Below, piece after piece: positions 8,765 to 16,187 of a DNA stretch of 64,000 nt; position 1 is the stretch's first letter; the number at the start of each line of letters is the position of its first letter. Origin of the DNA: Halanaeroarchaeum sp051744605 (lineage in GTDB: Archaea; Halobacteriota; Halobacteria; Halobacteriales; Halobacteriaceae). Under the pieces are notes generated by a model. It searched no databases, had not been told where the DNA came from, and worked only from the letters and a program-made list of their open reading frames with translations. The stretch spans positions 4,909 through 68,908 of the forward strand of contig JBNJDE010000001.1 of assembly GCA_051744605.1 (NCBI GenBank), written 5' to 3'. Position numbers and translations under genes: made by a program.

Positions 8765-9232
8765 ATGCACATCGACGCCGACGAGTTGGCCGGTATCGTC
8801 GACCTGTTCGGGCTGCTCCCCCGGTCGGCGCTCCTGGACGCCGTCCGCGAACTGGCCTTTCGCCGCGACGTCTCCTTCGACGCCGCAGAGACCGAGGCGG
8901 CTATCGACGATGCCGTGGCCTCGTTCGTCCTGGTCCAGTTCGAATACGAGGGCGAATCGGTCCTCGTTCCCGGACCGACGGCGTTCCCGATGCTCCCCGA
9001 GGGGGCCGAGGACCTTCCGCACATCCTGGACGCCGAACGTCGCGACGTCGACCGGTCGGTCCTCGCCGACCCGATCCGCGACCGACTCACGCAGGCCGCC
9101 TCGCAGGTGCAAGACCCCGAACGGGCCCACGAACTCCTCGACGTCACCTACGATGCGGAGGCCTGGACCGACGTCGACTTGACGGCCGTCCGGGACCGGC
9201 TGGAACGGGTCACCGGTGCGGGCCCCGGGTGA
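8765..9232 (+). CDS. Conserved haloarchaeal protein of unknown function
   Basis: A 155-residue acidic protein starting at ATG 8765 (MHIDADELAGIVDLFG). It looks helical at the N terminus and has a central hydrophobic strand region (FVLVQFEYEGESVLVPGP) without a membrane segment. I faintly recall such proteins as DUF7109, but do not rely on that name. It follows the glycosyltransferase by 26 bases and precedes the Nudix gene by 30 bases, so the three may form an operon. No catalytic motif is recognisable. Confidence 0.68.
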   Translation: MHIDADELAGIVDLFGLLPRSALLDAVRELAFRRDVSFDAAETEAAIDDAVASFVLVQFEYEGESVLVPGPTAFPMLPEGAEDLPHILDAERRDVDRSVLADPIRDRLTQAASQVQDPERAHELLDVTYDAEAWTDVDLTAVRDRLERVTGAGPG

Positions 9233-9262
9233 GTTAAGGCCTTCCACCGGCTGGAATGGAAC

Positions 9263-9871
9263 ATGGACCTGGGTCGGGTGGCCGAACACACTCCCCGGAT
9301 CATCGAGGACGAGGACCGCGACGCGGCGGTACTGGTCCCCGTCATCCGGCGGTCCGACGGTCACCACCTGCTGTTCATCAAGCGTGGCGATCACCTCGGG
9401 GAACACCCCGGGCAGATGGGGTTCCCGGGTGGTGGCCACGAACCGAGCGACGACGACCTCTGCGAGACCGCCGTCCGGGAGGCGGGCGAGGAGGTGGGAC
9501 TCCGTCGGGACGAGATCGAGTTCGTCGGCCAACTCGACGACACCAGGACGACGTCTCGATACGCGGTGACTCCGTACGTGGCCCGCATCCCGGACCGCAC
9601 CTATCGACCCGACGAGCGGGAGGTCTCCGAGGTCGCCATCCTGCCCATCGATGCGCTGACCGACCCGGCGAACTACGAGGTCGAACGGCGCGAACATCCC
9701 CGCTATGGCGAGGTGTTCGTCCACTTCTTCAGGGTCGACGGCTACACCGTCTGGGGGGCCACGGGGCGGATGCTCGTCCAGTTCCTCGAACTCGCGACGG
9801 ACTGGCGGCCACCCGGCGGCGTCGGACACGTCGTCGATCCGGAGGCAGACCTCCGGACCGGCGGTCGTTGA
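9263..9871 (+). CDS. Nudix hydrolase, coenzyme A pyrophosphatase-like
   Basis: A 202-residue protein with a Nudix box visible as FPGGG...ETAVREAGEEVGL (about residues 54-80), where the REAGEE glutamates bind the catalytic magnesium. The preceding LLFIKRGDHLGEHPGQMGFPGG matches the UPF0035-type region that marks CoA/acyl-CoA diphosphatases (NudL/PCD1 group). The likely reaction is cleavage of CoA or oxidised CoA to 3',5'-ADP and phosphopantetheine; specificity is inferred from that region. It closes the 7.6-9.9 kb plus-strand gene run. Confidence 0.82.
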   Translation: MDLGRVAEHTPRIIEDEDRDAAVLVPVIRRSDGHHLLFIKRGDHLGEHPGQMGFPGGGHEPSDDDLCETAVREAGEEVGLRRDEIEFVGQLDDTRTTSRYAVTPYVARIPDRTYRPDEREVSEVAILPIDALTDPANYEVERREHPRYGEVFVHFFRVDGYTVWGATGRMLVQFLELATDWRPPGGVGHVVDPEADLRTGGR

Positions 9872-9882
9872 CGTGAGCGGTA

Positions 9883-9891
9883 CACTTATCC
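9883..9891 (+). promoter_or_regulatory. TATA-like box upstream of 9918/10005
   Basis: CACTTATCC is centred about 31 bases before the ATG at 9918, which opens a 13-codon frame ending at 9959, and about 118 bases before the next full gene at 10005. It either drives a transcript with a roughly 90-base leader or indicates a short upstream open frame. Confidence 0.35.
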
Positions 9892-10004
9892 ACGTGGCCA
9901 GGGTACGACTGTATCACATGGTCGCAACGACGATGGATCGAGTTCCGGCACGGCACTGATTCTCTCACTACGGCGGTAGTACACGGTTTCGGCGGTGATG
10001 GTCG

Positions 10005-10826
10005 ATGTTGAGTAGCCGAGAGGCTATCGGCCGGACCTGCGCGGAAACCGGTACGGGAACGCTCGTCGAAGATACCTGCCTCGACGGGGTCGCCCTCAAA
10101 CCGACGGAGGTCGACATCGACGGCGCCCACGAGGTCCCTCTGGGGACGTTCACCGTGGACTACGAGGGCCACGAGCACGTCCCCGACGTGGCGACGCTCG
10201 AGCGACTGGCGGCGGACCGGGAGGTCCGGGTAACGGTCCCCGTCCGCGCCGACGGGTTCGATCCGCTCGGCGATTCGAGCGCCCTCGAGGCGCTCCCCGA
10301 GACGGCCGATATCGTCTTCGTCGCCGGGAACCCCGCCTACCTCGAGGAGCACGAGCAGCAACGAGCGGTCGCCCCACGACTCGGCGCGGCCGTCGAAGCC
10401 GTCTCGAACGCCTGGGTCGGCACGGAGGGCATCGAACGTCTCGCGCTCGCCACCGGGGCGACGCAGTTCGAACTCCTCTCGCGGACCACCGAGCGGACCG
10501 TCCACGCGCTTCGGTCGGCTGGCTTCGGTGGCGACGTCGCGGTGTACGCACCGACCGTGTTGACCGACGACGAGGACGAGATCCTCGACGCCGTCGGCGC
10601 GTACGTCTCGCGACGGAAGCCCGTCGCCAGGGCGCTGCCCGAAGACGCACCCACCGACAGTACCGCGACGGGACGGGCCCGCTCGGTGCTCCTGGACGCA
10701 GCGACGGACTACGCGCTCGTCGGATCGCGAGGGTCGGTCCACGAGCAAGTAGAATCGCTACGCGAGGCCGGCGTCGACACCGTCGTCGGGTACCCCGCAC
10801 GGGGCCTCGAAGAGTTCGTGGGCTGA
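10005..10826 (+). CDS. Conserved haloarchaeal protein (DUF7388-like), possible TIM-barrel fold
   Basis: A 273-residue soluble acidic protein. Alternating beta/alpha segments (for example ADIVFVAGNPAYLEEH and GDVAVYAPTVL) and a C-terminal stretch SVHEQVESLREAGVDTVVGY resemble the end of luciferase-like F420-dependent barrels, where a loop and helix precede the last strand. I recall the label DUF7388 from memory. Without a recognisable cofactor motif I do not assign a reaction. It converges with the Hsp20 gene; the two stop codons are separated by a single base. Confidence 0.65.
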   Translation: MLSSREAIGRTCAETGTGTLVEDTCLDGVALKPTEVDIDGAHEVPLGTFTVDYEGHEHVPDVATLERLAADREVRVTVPVRADGFDPLGDSSALEALPETADIVFVAGNPAYLEEHEQQRAVAPRLGAAVEAVSNAWVGTEGIERLALATGATQFELLSRTTERTVHALRSAGFGGDVAVYAPTVLTDDEDEILDAVGAYVSRRKPVARALPEDAPTDSTATGRARSVLLDAATDYALVGSRGSVHEQVESLREAGVDTVVGYPARGLEEFVG

Positions 10827-10827
10827 C

Positions 10828-11244
10828 TCAGGCGTCGCTGTCGTCGACGTCGTCCTCGTCGGCCTTCGGCAACCGAACCTGGAGCGTGCCGTCCTCCTTC
10901 AGCGTCGCCCGCGTCCGCTCCAGGTCGACGACGGCGTCGTCCGGGAGTTCCGCTCGTCCCTCCAGGGCGAGGCCACGACCGGGGAATCGCATCTCGTAGC
11001 CCTCGTGAAAGGTCCTGAACCGATCGACGCGGACCTCGATTCCCCCGGTCTCGTACCACACCTGGATGTCGGTGATCGTGGCACCCGGGGCGTCGAAGAG
11101 GACGAGGTAAGCCTCCGGGTTCTCGAGGAGGTCCGAGCGCAGCGGCGTTGCTTCGTGGAAGCGCGACGCGACCTGGCCGACGGTGTCGACGACGGCGTCC
11201 CCGATGCGTTTGACGGGTCGGGTGAGGGGCACGTTACTGGTCAT
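10828..11244 (-). CDS. Hsp20/alpha-crystallin family small heat-shock protein
   Basis: A 138-residue protein. The alpha-crystallin domain spans about residues 40-128, with strands such as AYLVLFDAPGATITDIQVWY, a Phe-rich middle (FRTFHEGYEMRFPGRGLAL) and the closing ATLKEDGTLQVRLPK. These proteins bind unfolding clients without ATP. The C-terminal I-x-I anchor of many family members is not visible; the tail is an acidic run. A strong Shine-Dalgarno (GGAGGT) lies 6-7 bases before the ATG, which is unusual in this mostly leaderless genome. A 14-bp palindrome (11315-11328) lies about 70 bases upstream. Confidence 0.85.
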   Translation of the reverse strand: MTSNVPLTRPVKRIGDAVVDTVGQVASRFHEATPLRSDLLENPEAYLVLFDAPGATITDIQVWYETGGIEVRVDRFRTFHEGYEMRFPGRGLALEGRAELPDDAVVDLERTRATLKEDGTLQVRLPKADEDDVDDSDA

Positions 11245-11314
11245 GGGGTACCTCCTGACGGCTCCGTCGGAAACGACGTGGCCGTCGGTGGTATGGGAGA
11301 TCGTTGGCTCGCCA

Positions 11315-11328
11315 CGGGCTTAAGCCCG
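11315..11328. promoter_or_regulatory. 14-bp perfect palindrome between hsp20 and radical SAM gene
   Basis: CGGGCTTAAGCCCG reads the same on both strands. It lies 71 bases before the Hsp20 start and 50 bases before the radical SAM start, just upstream of the latter's TATA box. Its AT-rich centre could itself serve as the hsp20 TATA element. Position and symmetry suggest a dimeric regulator site. Confidence 0.45.
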
Positions 11329-11348
11329 GGGGCCGGGGAGCGCCCGGC

Positions 11349-11355
11349 TTATATC
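11349..11355 (+). promoter_or_regulatory. TATA box of the radical SAM gene
   Basis: TTATATC is centred 26 bases before the ATG at 11378, the standard archaeal distance for a transcript starting at or next to the start codon. The opposite strand reads GATATAA and could also serve hsp20 with a longer leader. Confidence 0.6.
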
Positions 11356-11377
11356 TATCCGTGCCCAAACCCGCCCG

Positions 11378-13078
11378 ATGACCGATCCTGGTGACCTCGC
11401 GGTGACGCTCGTCGACGGGTACGTCGACGAGCCGGCACACTTCGGCGTCCCACCCTACGTGTCGACGTACCCCCGGTACGTCGCGGGTGCGCTCGTGGAC
11501 GTCGGCGTGCCGGCGGCGAACGTCACCTATCACACTATCGACGCCCTCCGCGAGGAGCGGGGCCGATGGGCCGACGTCGACGACGCGGACCTGCTCGTCT
11601 ACCTCGGGGGGATGACGGTTCCGGGCCGGTACGTCGGCGGGACGCCCGCCGAACCGGAGGAGGTCCGCGAGATCGCGTGGACCGCCTCGGGCACGACCGT
11701 GATGGGCGGCCCCATCAGGTTCGGTGTCGGCGAGGAGAACGCGGGCGCCATCGAGACCGAACGCGACGATCTCGACTTCGACTACGTCGCTGGTGGCGAC
11801 GTCGAGGCAGCCATCCACGATCTCGTCGCAAACGGGCTCGAGGGCTTCAACCGCCGGTATCGAACCGTCGAGGAGGGCTCGCGATGGGCGCGCAAGGGCG
11901 CCTTCGTCGTCGAGCAGCACCCCAACTTCCCCGAGTACCTCATCGCCGAACTCGAGACCTCGCGGGGCTGTGCCTACCGGTGTTCGTTCTGTACGGAACC
12001 GATGTACGGCGATCCGACGTTTCGGGCGCCCGAGTCGGTGGTATCGGAGGTCGCGGCCCTGTACGACCGCGGGGTTCGTCACTTCCGCATCGGCAGGCAG
12101 GCCGACATCCTGGCCTACGGCGGTGACGGCGAGGCGCCGAACCCTGCCGCGCTGCGCGAACTGTACACGGGCATCCGCGAGGCGGCGCCGGACCTGGGGA
12201 CGCTGCACCTCGACAACATGAACCCGGTGACGATCACGGACTACCCCGAGGCGTCCCGGGAGGCCATCGAGATCATCGCCACCCACAACACGCCCGGCGA
12301 CACGGCAGCCTTCGGGGTCGAGAGCGCGGATCCCGTCGTGCAGGCCGAGAACAACCTGCTCGTGACCGCCGACGAAGCGCTCGAGGCGATCCGCATCGTC
12401 AACGAGGTCGGCGGGTGGCGACCCGGCGAGGACCCGGCCGACGCTCCGACGACTGGCCCGGATGCGAGTCGTCGCCTCCCGAAATTGCTCCCCGGTATCA
12501 ATCTGGTTCACGGGCTCGCGGGCGAACGCGAGGAGACCTTCGAGCACAACCGCCGGTTCCTGGAACGGATCCTCGAGGCGGACCTGCTGGTCAGGCGGAT
12601 CAACATCAGACAGGTGATGGCCTTCGAGGGGACGGAGATGGCCGAGACGGGCGCCCAGCTCGCCGCCGACCACAAGGGGCAGTTCAAACAGTACAAGCGG
12701 GCCGTCCGCGAGGAGATCGATAACCCGATGCTGCAGCGCGTCGCCCCGTTGGGAACGATCCTCGAGGACGTCCACCTCGAGTACCACGACTCGGGGACGA
12801 CGTTCGGGCGCCAGCTGGGCACCTACCCGTTGTTGGTCGGCATCCCGGGCGAGCGGGACCTCGGCCGCGTCATCGACGTCGCGATCACCGGCCACGGCTA
12901 CCGCTCCGTCTCCGGGGTCCCCTATCCGCTGTCCGTCGAGTCGGCCACCATGGACGAACTGACGGCCATCCCCGGCATCGGCAGCGGGACGGCTGGAGAC
13001 GTGATCGTGGGTCGGCCCTACGACTCGCTATCGGCGGTCCCAGGCGCCGATGCACTCGCTCCCTTCGTGGCCGACTGA
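11378..13078 (+). CDS. Radical SAM protein with N-terminal B12-binding-like region and C-terminal helix-hairpin-helix
   Basis: A 566-residue protein. The N-terminal 170 residues resemble a cobalamin-binding-like Rossmann region (LVDGYVDEP; VYLGGMTVPGRYVGG). The radical SAM core begins at ELETSRGCAYRCSFC, with the cluster cysteines in Cys-x3-Cys-x2-Cys order (about residues 199-206), and continues through HFRIGRQADI. The end (MDELTAIPGIGSGTAGDVI) is a helix-hairpin-helix that could contact nucleic acid. These are traits of an archaeal radical SAM family of unknown reaction; tRNA or nucleotide modification would suit but is inference. The gene is probably leaderless and converges with the TRAM gene. 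Confidence 0.8.
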   Translation: MTDPGDLAVTLVDGYVDEPAHFGVPPYVSTYPRYVAGALVDVGVPAANVTYHTIDALREERGRWADVDDADLLVYLGGMTVPGRYVGGTPAEPEEVREIAWTASGTTVMGGPIRFGVGEENAGAIETERDDLDFDYVAGGDVEAAIHDLVANGLEGFNRRYRTVEEGSRWARKGAFVVEQHPNFPEYLIAELETSRGCAYRCSFCTEPMYGDPTFRAPESVVSEVAALYDRGVRHFRIGRQADILAYGGDGEAPNPAALRELYTGIREAAPDLGTLHLDNMNPVTITDYPEASREAIEIIATHNTPGDTAAFGVESADPVVQAENNLLVTADEALEAIRIVNEVGGWRPGEDPADAPTTGPDASRRLPKLLPGINLVHGLAGEREETFEHNRRFLERILEADLLVRRINIRQVMAFEGTEMAETGAQLAADHKGQFKQYKRAVREEIDNPMLQRVAPLGTILEDVHLEYHDSGTTFGRQLGTYPLLVGIPGERDLGRVIDVAITGHGYRSVSGVPYPLSVESATMDELTAIPGIGSGTAGDVIVGRPYDSLSAVPGADALAPFVAD

Positions 13079-13115
13079 GGGTCACACCGAAACCCGGACC
13101 GGGCGTGCCCGCGTT

Positions 13116-13523
13116 TCAGGCGAACTCCTCTTCGACGATCTCGCCGACCGCGAAGTTCGATTTCACTTCCGTGATCTCGACTTTGACCCGTTCGCCCACG
13201 TCGGCGTCCGGGACGATGATGACGTAGCCCCGCTCGACGCGGGCGATGCCGTCGCCCTGCTTGCCGATGTCCTCGATCTCGACGTATCGGAGTTCGCCCT
13301 GTTCGACCGGTGGCTGGGGTTCCGACGGCGGAATGGTCTCCTCGTCGGGCGTGGACTCGGTCTGTGCTTCGTCCGCCCTGTCGATGAGCGCGACGCGGTA
13401 GACGTCCCCGGGAGTGACGATCCCGTTCTCGATCTCGCGGCGTGGGATCTCGACGACGTACTCGTCGTCGGTCAGGGTCACTTCGGCATTGAACAGACAG
13501 AGGAGGTTCTCGGAGATCTCCAT
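13116..13523 (-). CDS. TRAM domain protein
   Basis: A 135-residue protein. The C-terminal 60 residues form a TRAM beta barrel: YVEIEDIGKQGDGIARVERG, YVIIVPDAD, GERVKVEITEVKSNFAVGEIV. TRAM is a small RNA-binding fold found alone in archaea and fused to tRNA-modifying enzymes. The first 50 residues (MEISENLLCLFNAEV) form a second small strand-rich module, separated by a linker rich in Pro, Glu and Thr. I chose the ATG at 13523 over one nine codons earlier because the family typically begins MEISE. Stand-alone TRAM proteins are proposed RNA chaperones. It lies 32 bases downstream of the Cys-cluster gene. Confidence 0.85.
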   Translation of the reverse strand: MEISENLLCLFNAEVTLTDDEYVVEIPRREIENGIVTPGDVYRVALIDRADEAQTESTPDEETIPPSEPQPPVEQGELRYVEIEDIGKQGDGIARVERGYVIIVPDADVGERVKVEITEVKSNFAVGEIVEEEFA

Positions 13524-13555
13524 AGTTCTGGATACATCCGACGGTGTCACCCGCC

Positions 13556-14212
13556 TTAGTAGTTGTCACCGTGGCCCGAGATCGGGGTCCCATCGGCTCG
13601 TTTCGCCCCTTCGGAGTCGTGGACCACGGTTCCGACGTCGTCGACGGATTCGTAGCCGTCGCGAACGGCGATCGCCTCCCGGAGTTCGACGATGGTCCGT
13701 CGCTTGAGGGTCTCGGCGAGGTCGCGGGCGTCCGCTCGCGAGATGTCCCGCCCGACGCCCTCGCATTCGTGCACCTGGAGCGCCCCGACCTGTTCGACGA
13801 CGGCGCCAGGCGCGTCGCCGCCGTCGCCGATGTCGAGGCTGAACGGATAGGTCTGACAGATGAATGGCCGTTCGGGATGGACGGAGCACGCCCCGAGTCC
13901 GTCGGCCTCCTCGTAGAACACACAGTCGCCGCAATCGTCGACCTGGAGGGCCCACTCGAAGGTCTCACCCTGGCCATCCGCGTCGAGTCCGTACGGCATC
14001 GGCCGGGCCACGGCCGACCATTCGCGATCGGTGGCCGTCTGGAGCGTGCGGATTTCGTCGGGAAAGACCGTCGCCGTGTGGGCCTGCTCGCCATCGGCGG
14101 TACAGCACTCGCCACACCGGGTACATTCGAACCCGACCGACTCGATGGACGCGGCGATGGCGTCGACGTCGACCTCGCGTGCGGCCACGAGCTCCGCCTC
14201 CAGGCTCTTCAT
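13556..14212 (-). CDS. YkgJ-family cysteine cluster protein
   Basis: A 218-residue protein with the family hallmark CTRCGECC near residue 30, followed by DDCGDCVFYEE and CSVHPERPFICQTYPF. This cysteine arrangement probably holds a zinc or iron-sulfur centre; the family (UPF0153, YkgJ) has no settled reaction. The N terminus is a short helix. It lies 32 bases before the TRAM gene on the same strand and is probably co-transcribed with it. Confidence 0.85.
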   Translation of the reverse strand: MKSLEAELVAAREVDVDAIAASIESVGFECTRCGECCTADGEQAHTATVFPDEIRTLQTATDREWSAVARPMPYGLDADGQGETFEWALQVDDCGDCVFYEEADGLGACSVHPERPFICQTYPFSLDIGDGGDAPGAVVEQVGALQVHECEGVGRDISRADARDLAETLKRRTIVELREAIAVRDGYESVDDVGTVVHDSEGAKRADGTPISGHGDNY

Positions 14213-14299
14213 GTGTTCTCCAGGGGTGCGGGGCGGAAAAGCCGCCCGTTCGCCGTCGTGACTGGTGGATGGATAGCAGTGTTGAGAAGTGGTGTCGAG

Positions 14300-14569
14300 T
14301 CAGACGTCGAGGTAGTAGACCTGCTTGCGCGCGTCGCGGAAGCTGTACCGGGATTCGACGAGGTCCGCGTCGTCGAGACGGTTGAGCGCGTATCGGACCG
14401 TCCGATCCGGAAGCAGACTCTCCTCGGCCAGTTGCCCCTGGGAGAGGGGGTTATCGCTCTCGAGGACCTTGGCAACCAGCTTCGCACTCGGCGGGAGTTC
14501 GCGGAGGCGCTCGCGGAACTCTTCGTTCGACTGGATCGGCGATTGCCCTTGCGTGGCGGTCGTGCTCAT
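14300..14569 (-). CDS. Winged-helix transcriptional regulator (MarR/TrmB-like)
   Basis: An 89-residue protein dominated by one winged helix: LPPSAKLVAKVLESDNPLSQ, then the recognition region LPDRTVRYALNRLDDADLV and a wing ending ARKQVYYLDV. No ligand-binding domain is present. A second ATG three codons earlier (14578) is possible. The promoter is unusually well marked: a TATA box at 14602-14610 and a 17-bp inverted repeat at 14625-14641. Autoregulation through that repeat is a reasonable inference but not shown. The Cys-cluster gene lies 87 bases downstream. Confidence 0.82.
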   Translation of the reverse strand: MSTTATQGQSPIQSNEEFRERLRELPPSAKLVAKVLESDNPLSQGQLAEESLLPDRTVRYALNRLDDADLVESRYSFRDARKQVYYLDV

Positions 14570-14601
14570 GCCTTTCATTCACAAACCGGGGTACGTAAAG
14601 G

Positions 14602-14610
14602 TTAGCTATA
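14602..14610 (-). promoter_or_regulatory. TATA box of the winged-helix gene
   Basis: On the minus strand TATAGCTAA is centred about 28-37 bases before the two candidate start codons at 14578 and 14569, implying a very short leader. Confidence 0.55.
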
Positions 14611-14624
14611 CCCCTGACTAAATC

Positions 14625-14641
14625 CCTAATAGGATATTAGG
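14625..14641. promoter_or_regulatory. 17-bp inverted repeat, candidate operator
   Basis: CCTAATA-GGA-TATTAGG has perfect 7-bp arms and lies 15 bases upstream of the TATA box. It is AT-rich in a GC-rich chromosome. It is a plausible dimeric site for the winged-helix protein it precedes. Confidence 0.5.
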
Positions 14642-14723
14642 ACGTTGTACAGACAATATCTGACGGTTTACACCTCGTCCGTCGAGCGGCCCGAAAAACA
14701 CCCAGTGCGGGCTGTGCGGCCGA

Positions 14724-15251
14724 TTATCCGAGCAGGTATCGAAGCCAGGGACGGCGCTCGACGGCGGGATGGGACTCGAAGTACGCGTCGAGACCGACGA
14801 TGCGGCCCGCGCCGAAGGTCCACAGGGCGAACAGGACGAAGATGTAGACGACGTGCTGGTCGACGAGGAACGCGTTCCCGAGCGGGAGACTGGCCGCCCA
14901 GAGGAGACTCAGGATGGCCACCCCGATGGCCGCACTCAGCCGGACCGCCACACCGAAGATGAGCGCCGCGCCGACGACGATGAGTCCCCAGACGAACAGC
15001 GGGTCGAGGAGCCACGCGAGGGAGTCGGCGAGGTACGCGAAGACACCGGATAACGGGTTCGCCGGCGAGACGGTACCGAAGAGGCCTGCCGTCGACCAGG
15101 TCGGGTTGGAGAGACGCCACATTCCCGCGTCGAAGAGGACCCAGCCGACGGCCAGGCGCATCGCGACCAGCGCGTATCCAGCCAGCAGCGGCGAATACGG
15201 CACCTGCGATTCGTAGCCGAGGATGTTCGTTCGGACGGTTTCTCGAGACAT
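14724..15251 (-). CDS. DoxX-family membrane protein
   Basis: A 175-residue protein starting at ATG 15251, with four hydrophobic segments: LVAMRLAVGWVLFDAGMW, LFVWGLIVVGAALIFGVAV, LSAAIGVAILSLLWAASL and YIFVLFALWTFGAGRIVG. Layout and motifs match the DoxX family, including haloarchaeal members related to thiosulfate:quinone oxidoreductase small subunits. No partner DoxD/DoxA gene is nearby, so a redox role is inference only. Upstream lies a 177-base divergent spacer containing an 11-G run. Confidence 0.78.
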   Translation of the reverse strand: MSRETVRTNILGYESQVPYSPLLAGYALVAMRLAVGWVLFDAGMWRLSNPTWSTAGLFGTVSPANPLSGVFAYLADSLAWLLDPLFVWGLIVVGAALIFGVAVRLSAAIGVAILSLLWAASLPLGNAFLVDQHVVYIFVLFALWTFGAGRIVGLDAYFESHPAVERRPWLRYLLG

Positions 15252-15344
15252 GGGCGGGGGTATGCTCTCGCGTACGAAATCACCCGCCTTGAACGGTCCA
15301 CCCGGTTGTCGAAATCTGAGAACCACCGGGACGCCGCCTGCTGT

Positions 15345-15355
15345 GGGGGGGGGGG
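15345..15355. repeat. Homopolymer run of 11 G
   Basis: Eleven consecutive G residues lie in the spacer between the divergent DoxX and methyltransferase genes, 94 bases from the former start and 74 from the latter. Such runs are slippage-prone, and also prone to sequencing error. Confidence 0.9.
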
Positions 15356-15428
15356 TATCGTTCGCCGCTGTCCCCGTGTACTTCCAGTACGGTTTTATTC
15401 CCGGCTGTGAGTATATGCTGACAGAGAC

Positions 15429-16139
15429 GTGAAGGGCCAGGAGTGGTATCAGGAAGACGAGGTGGCCGAGGCGTACGAGGAGAAGCGTTTCTCCCGGGGC
15501 GGCCGCCTCATCGACCGACGCGAGAAGCAGGCCGTCCTCGACGCGCTCGAACCGGTCGAGGATCGAACCGTCCTCGAGATCGCCTGTGGAACCGGCAGGT
15601 TCACCGTGATGTTGGCCGAGCGGGGGGCCGATATCGTCGGCCTGGACATCTCCGGACCGATGCTGCAACAGGGCCGGGAGAAGGCCAAGAATGCGGGCGT
15701 CATCGACCATCTCGAGTTCATGCGCGGCGATGCGGGCCGACTGCCGTTCCCCGACGACCACTTCGACGTGGTCTTCGCCATGCGATTTTTCCACCTGGCC
15801 GATACCCCGGCGGCGTTCCTGACCGAGATGGCTCGGGTCTCCAGGAACCAGGTGTTCTTCGACACCTTCAACGCCTTCTCGACGCGGAGTGCCTACAACT
15901 GGATGCTTCCGATGGGCTCTCGCCTGTACGAAGACGACGAGGTCACCGAACTGATCGACGACGCCGGCCTGACACTCGAGGATTCGGCACACGACTTCGT
16001 GTTGCCGTACGGGCTCTACCGGAAGATCCCGGACTGGCTGGCCGATCCGCTCCGCGAGGTGGATACCTCGGTGATGGACCGGGACGTCGGACAGCGGTTC
16101 GCGTCGGTCTCGTACTGGAATACGTCGATCGACGGGTGA
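15429..16139 (+). CDS. Class I SAM-dependent methyltransferase
   Basis: A 236-residue protein. SAM-binding motif I is VLEIACGTGRFTVMLAERGA (about residues 48-67), followed by the acidic ribose contact VGLDISGPML and motif IV LPFPDDHFDVVFAMRFFH. This is a complete UbiE/Methyltransf_11 fold. The acceptor cannot be told; small-molecule (quinone or lipid) and protein substrates are both possible. The start is GTG 15429. It is 48 bases from the glycosyltransferase on the same strand. Confidence 0.85.
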   Translation: MKGQEWYQEDEVAEAYEEKRFSRGGRLIDRREKQAVLDALEPVEDRTVLEIACGTGRFTVMLAERGADIVGLDISGPMLQQGREKAKNAGVIDHLEFMRGDAGRLPFPDDHFDVVFAMRFFHLADTPAAFLTEMARVSRNQVFFDTFNAFSTRSAYNWMLPMGSRLYEDDEVTELIDDAGLTLEDSAHDFVLPYGLYRKIPDWLADPLREVDTSVMDRDVGQRFASVSYWNTSIDG

Positions 16140-16187
16140 GGGACCCGACCCGAGCGGTTTTTACCGTCACGGTTGCTTGTCGCGACC

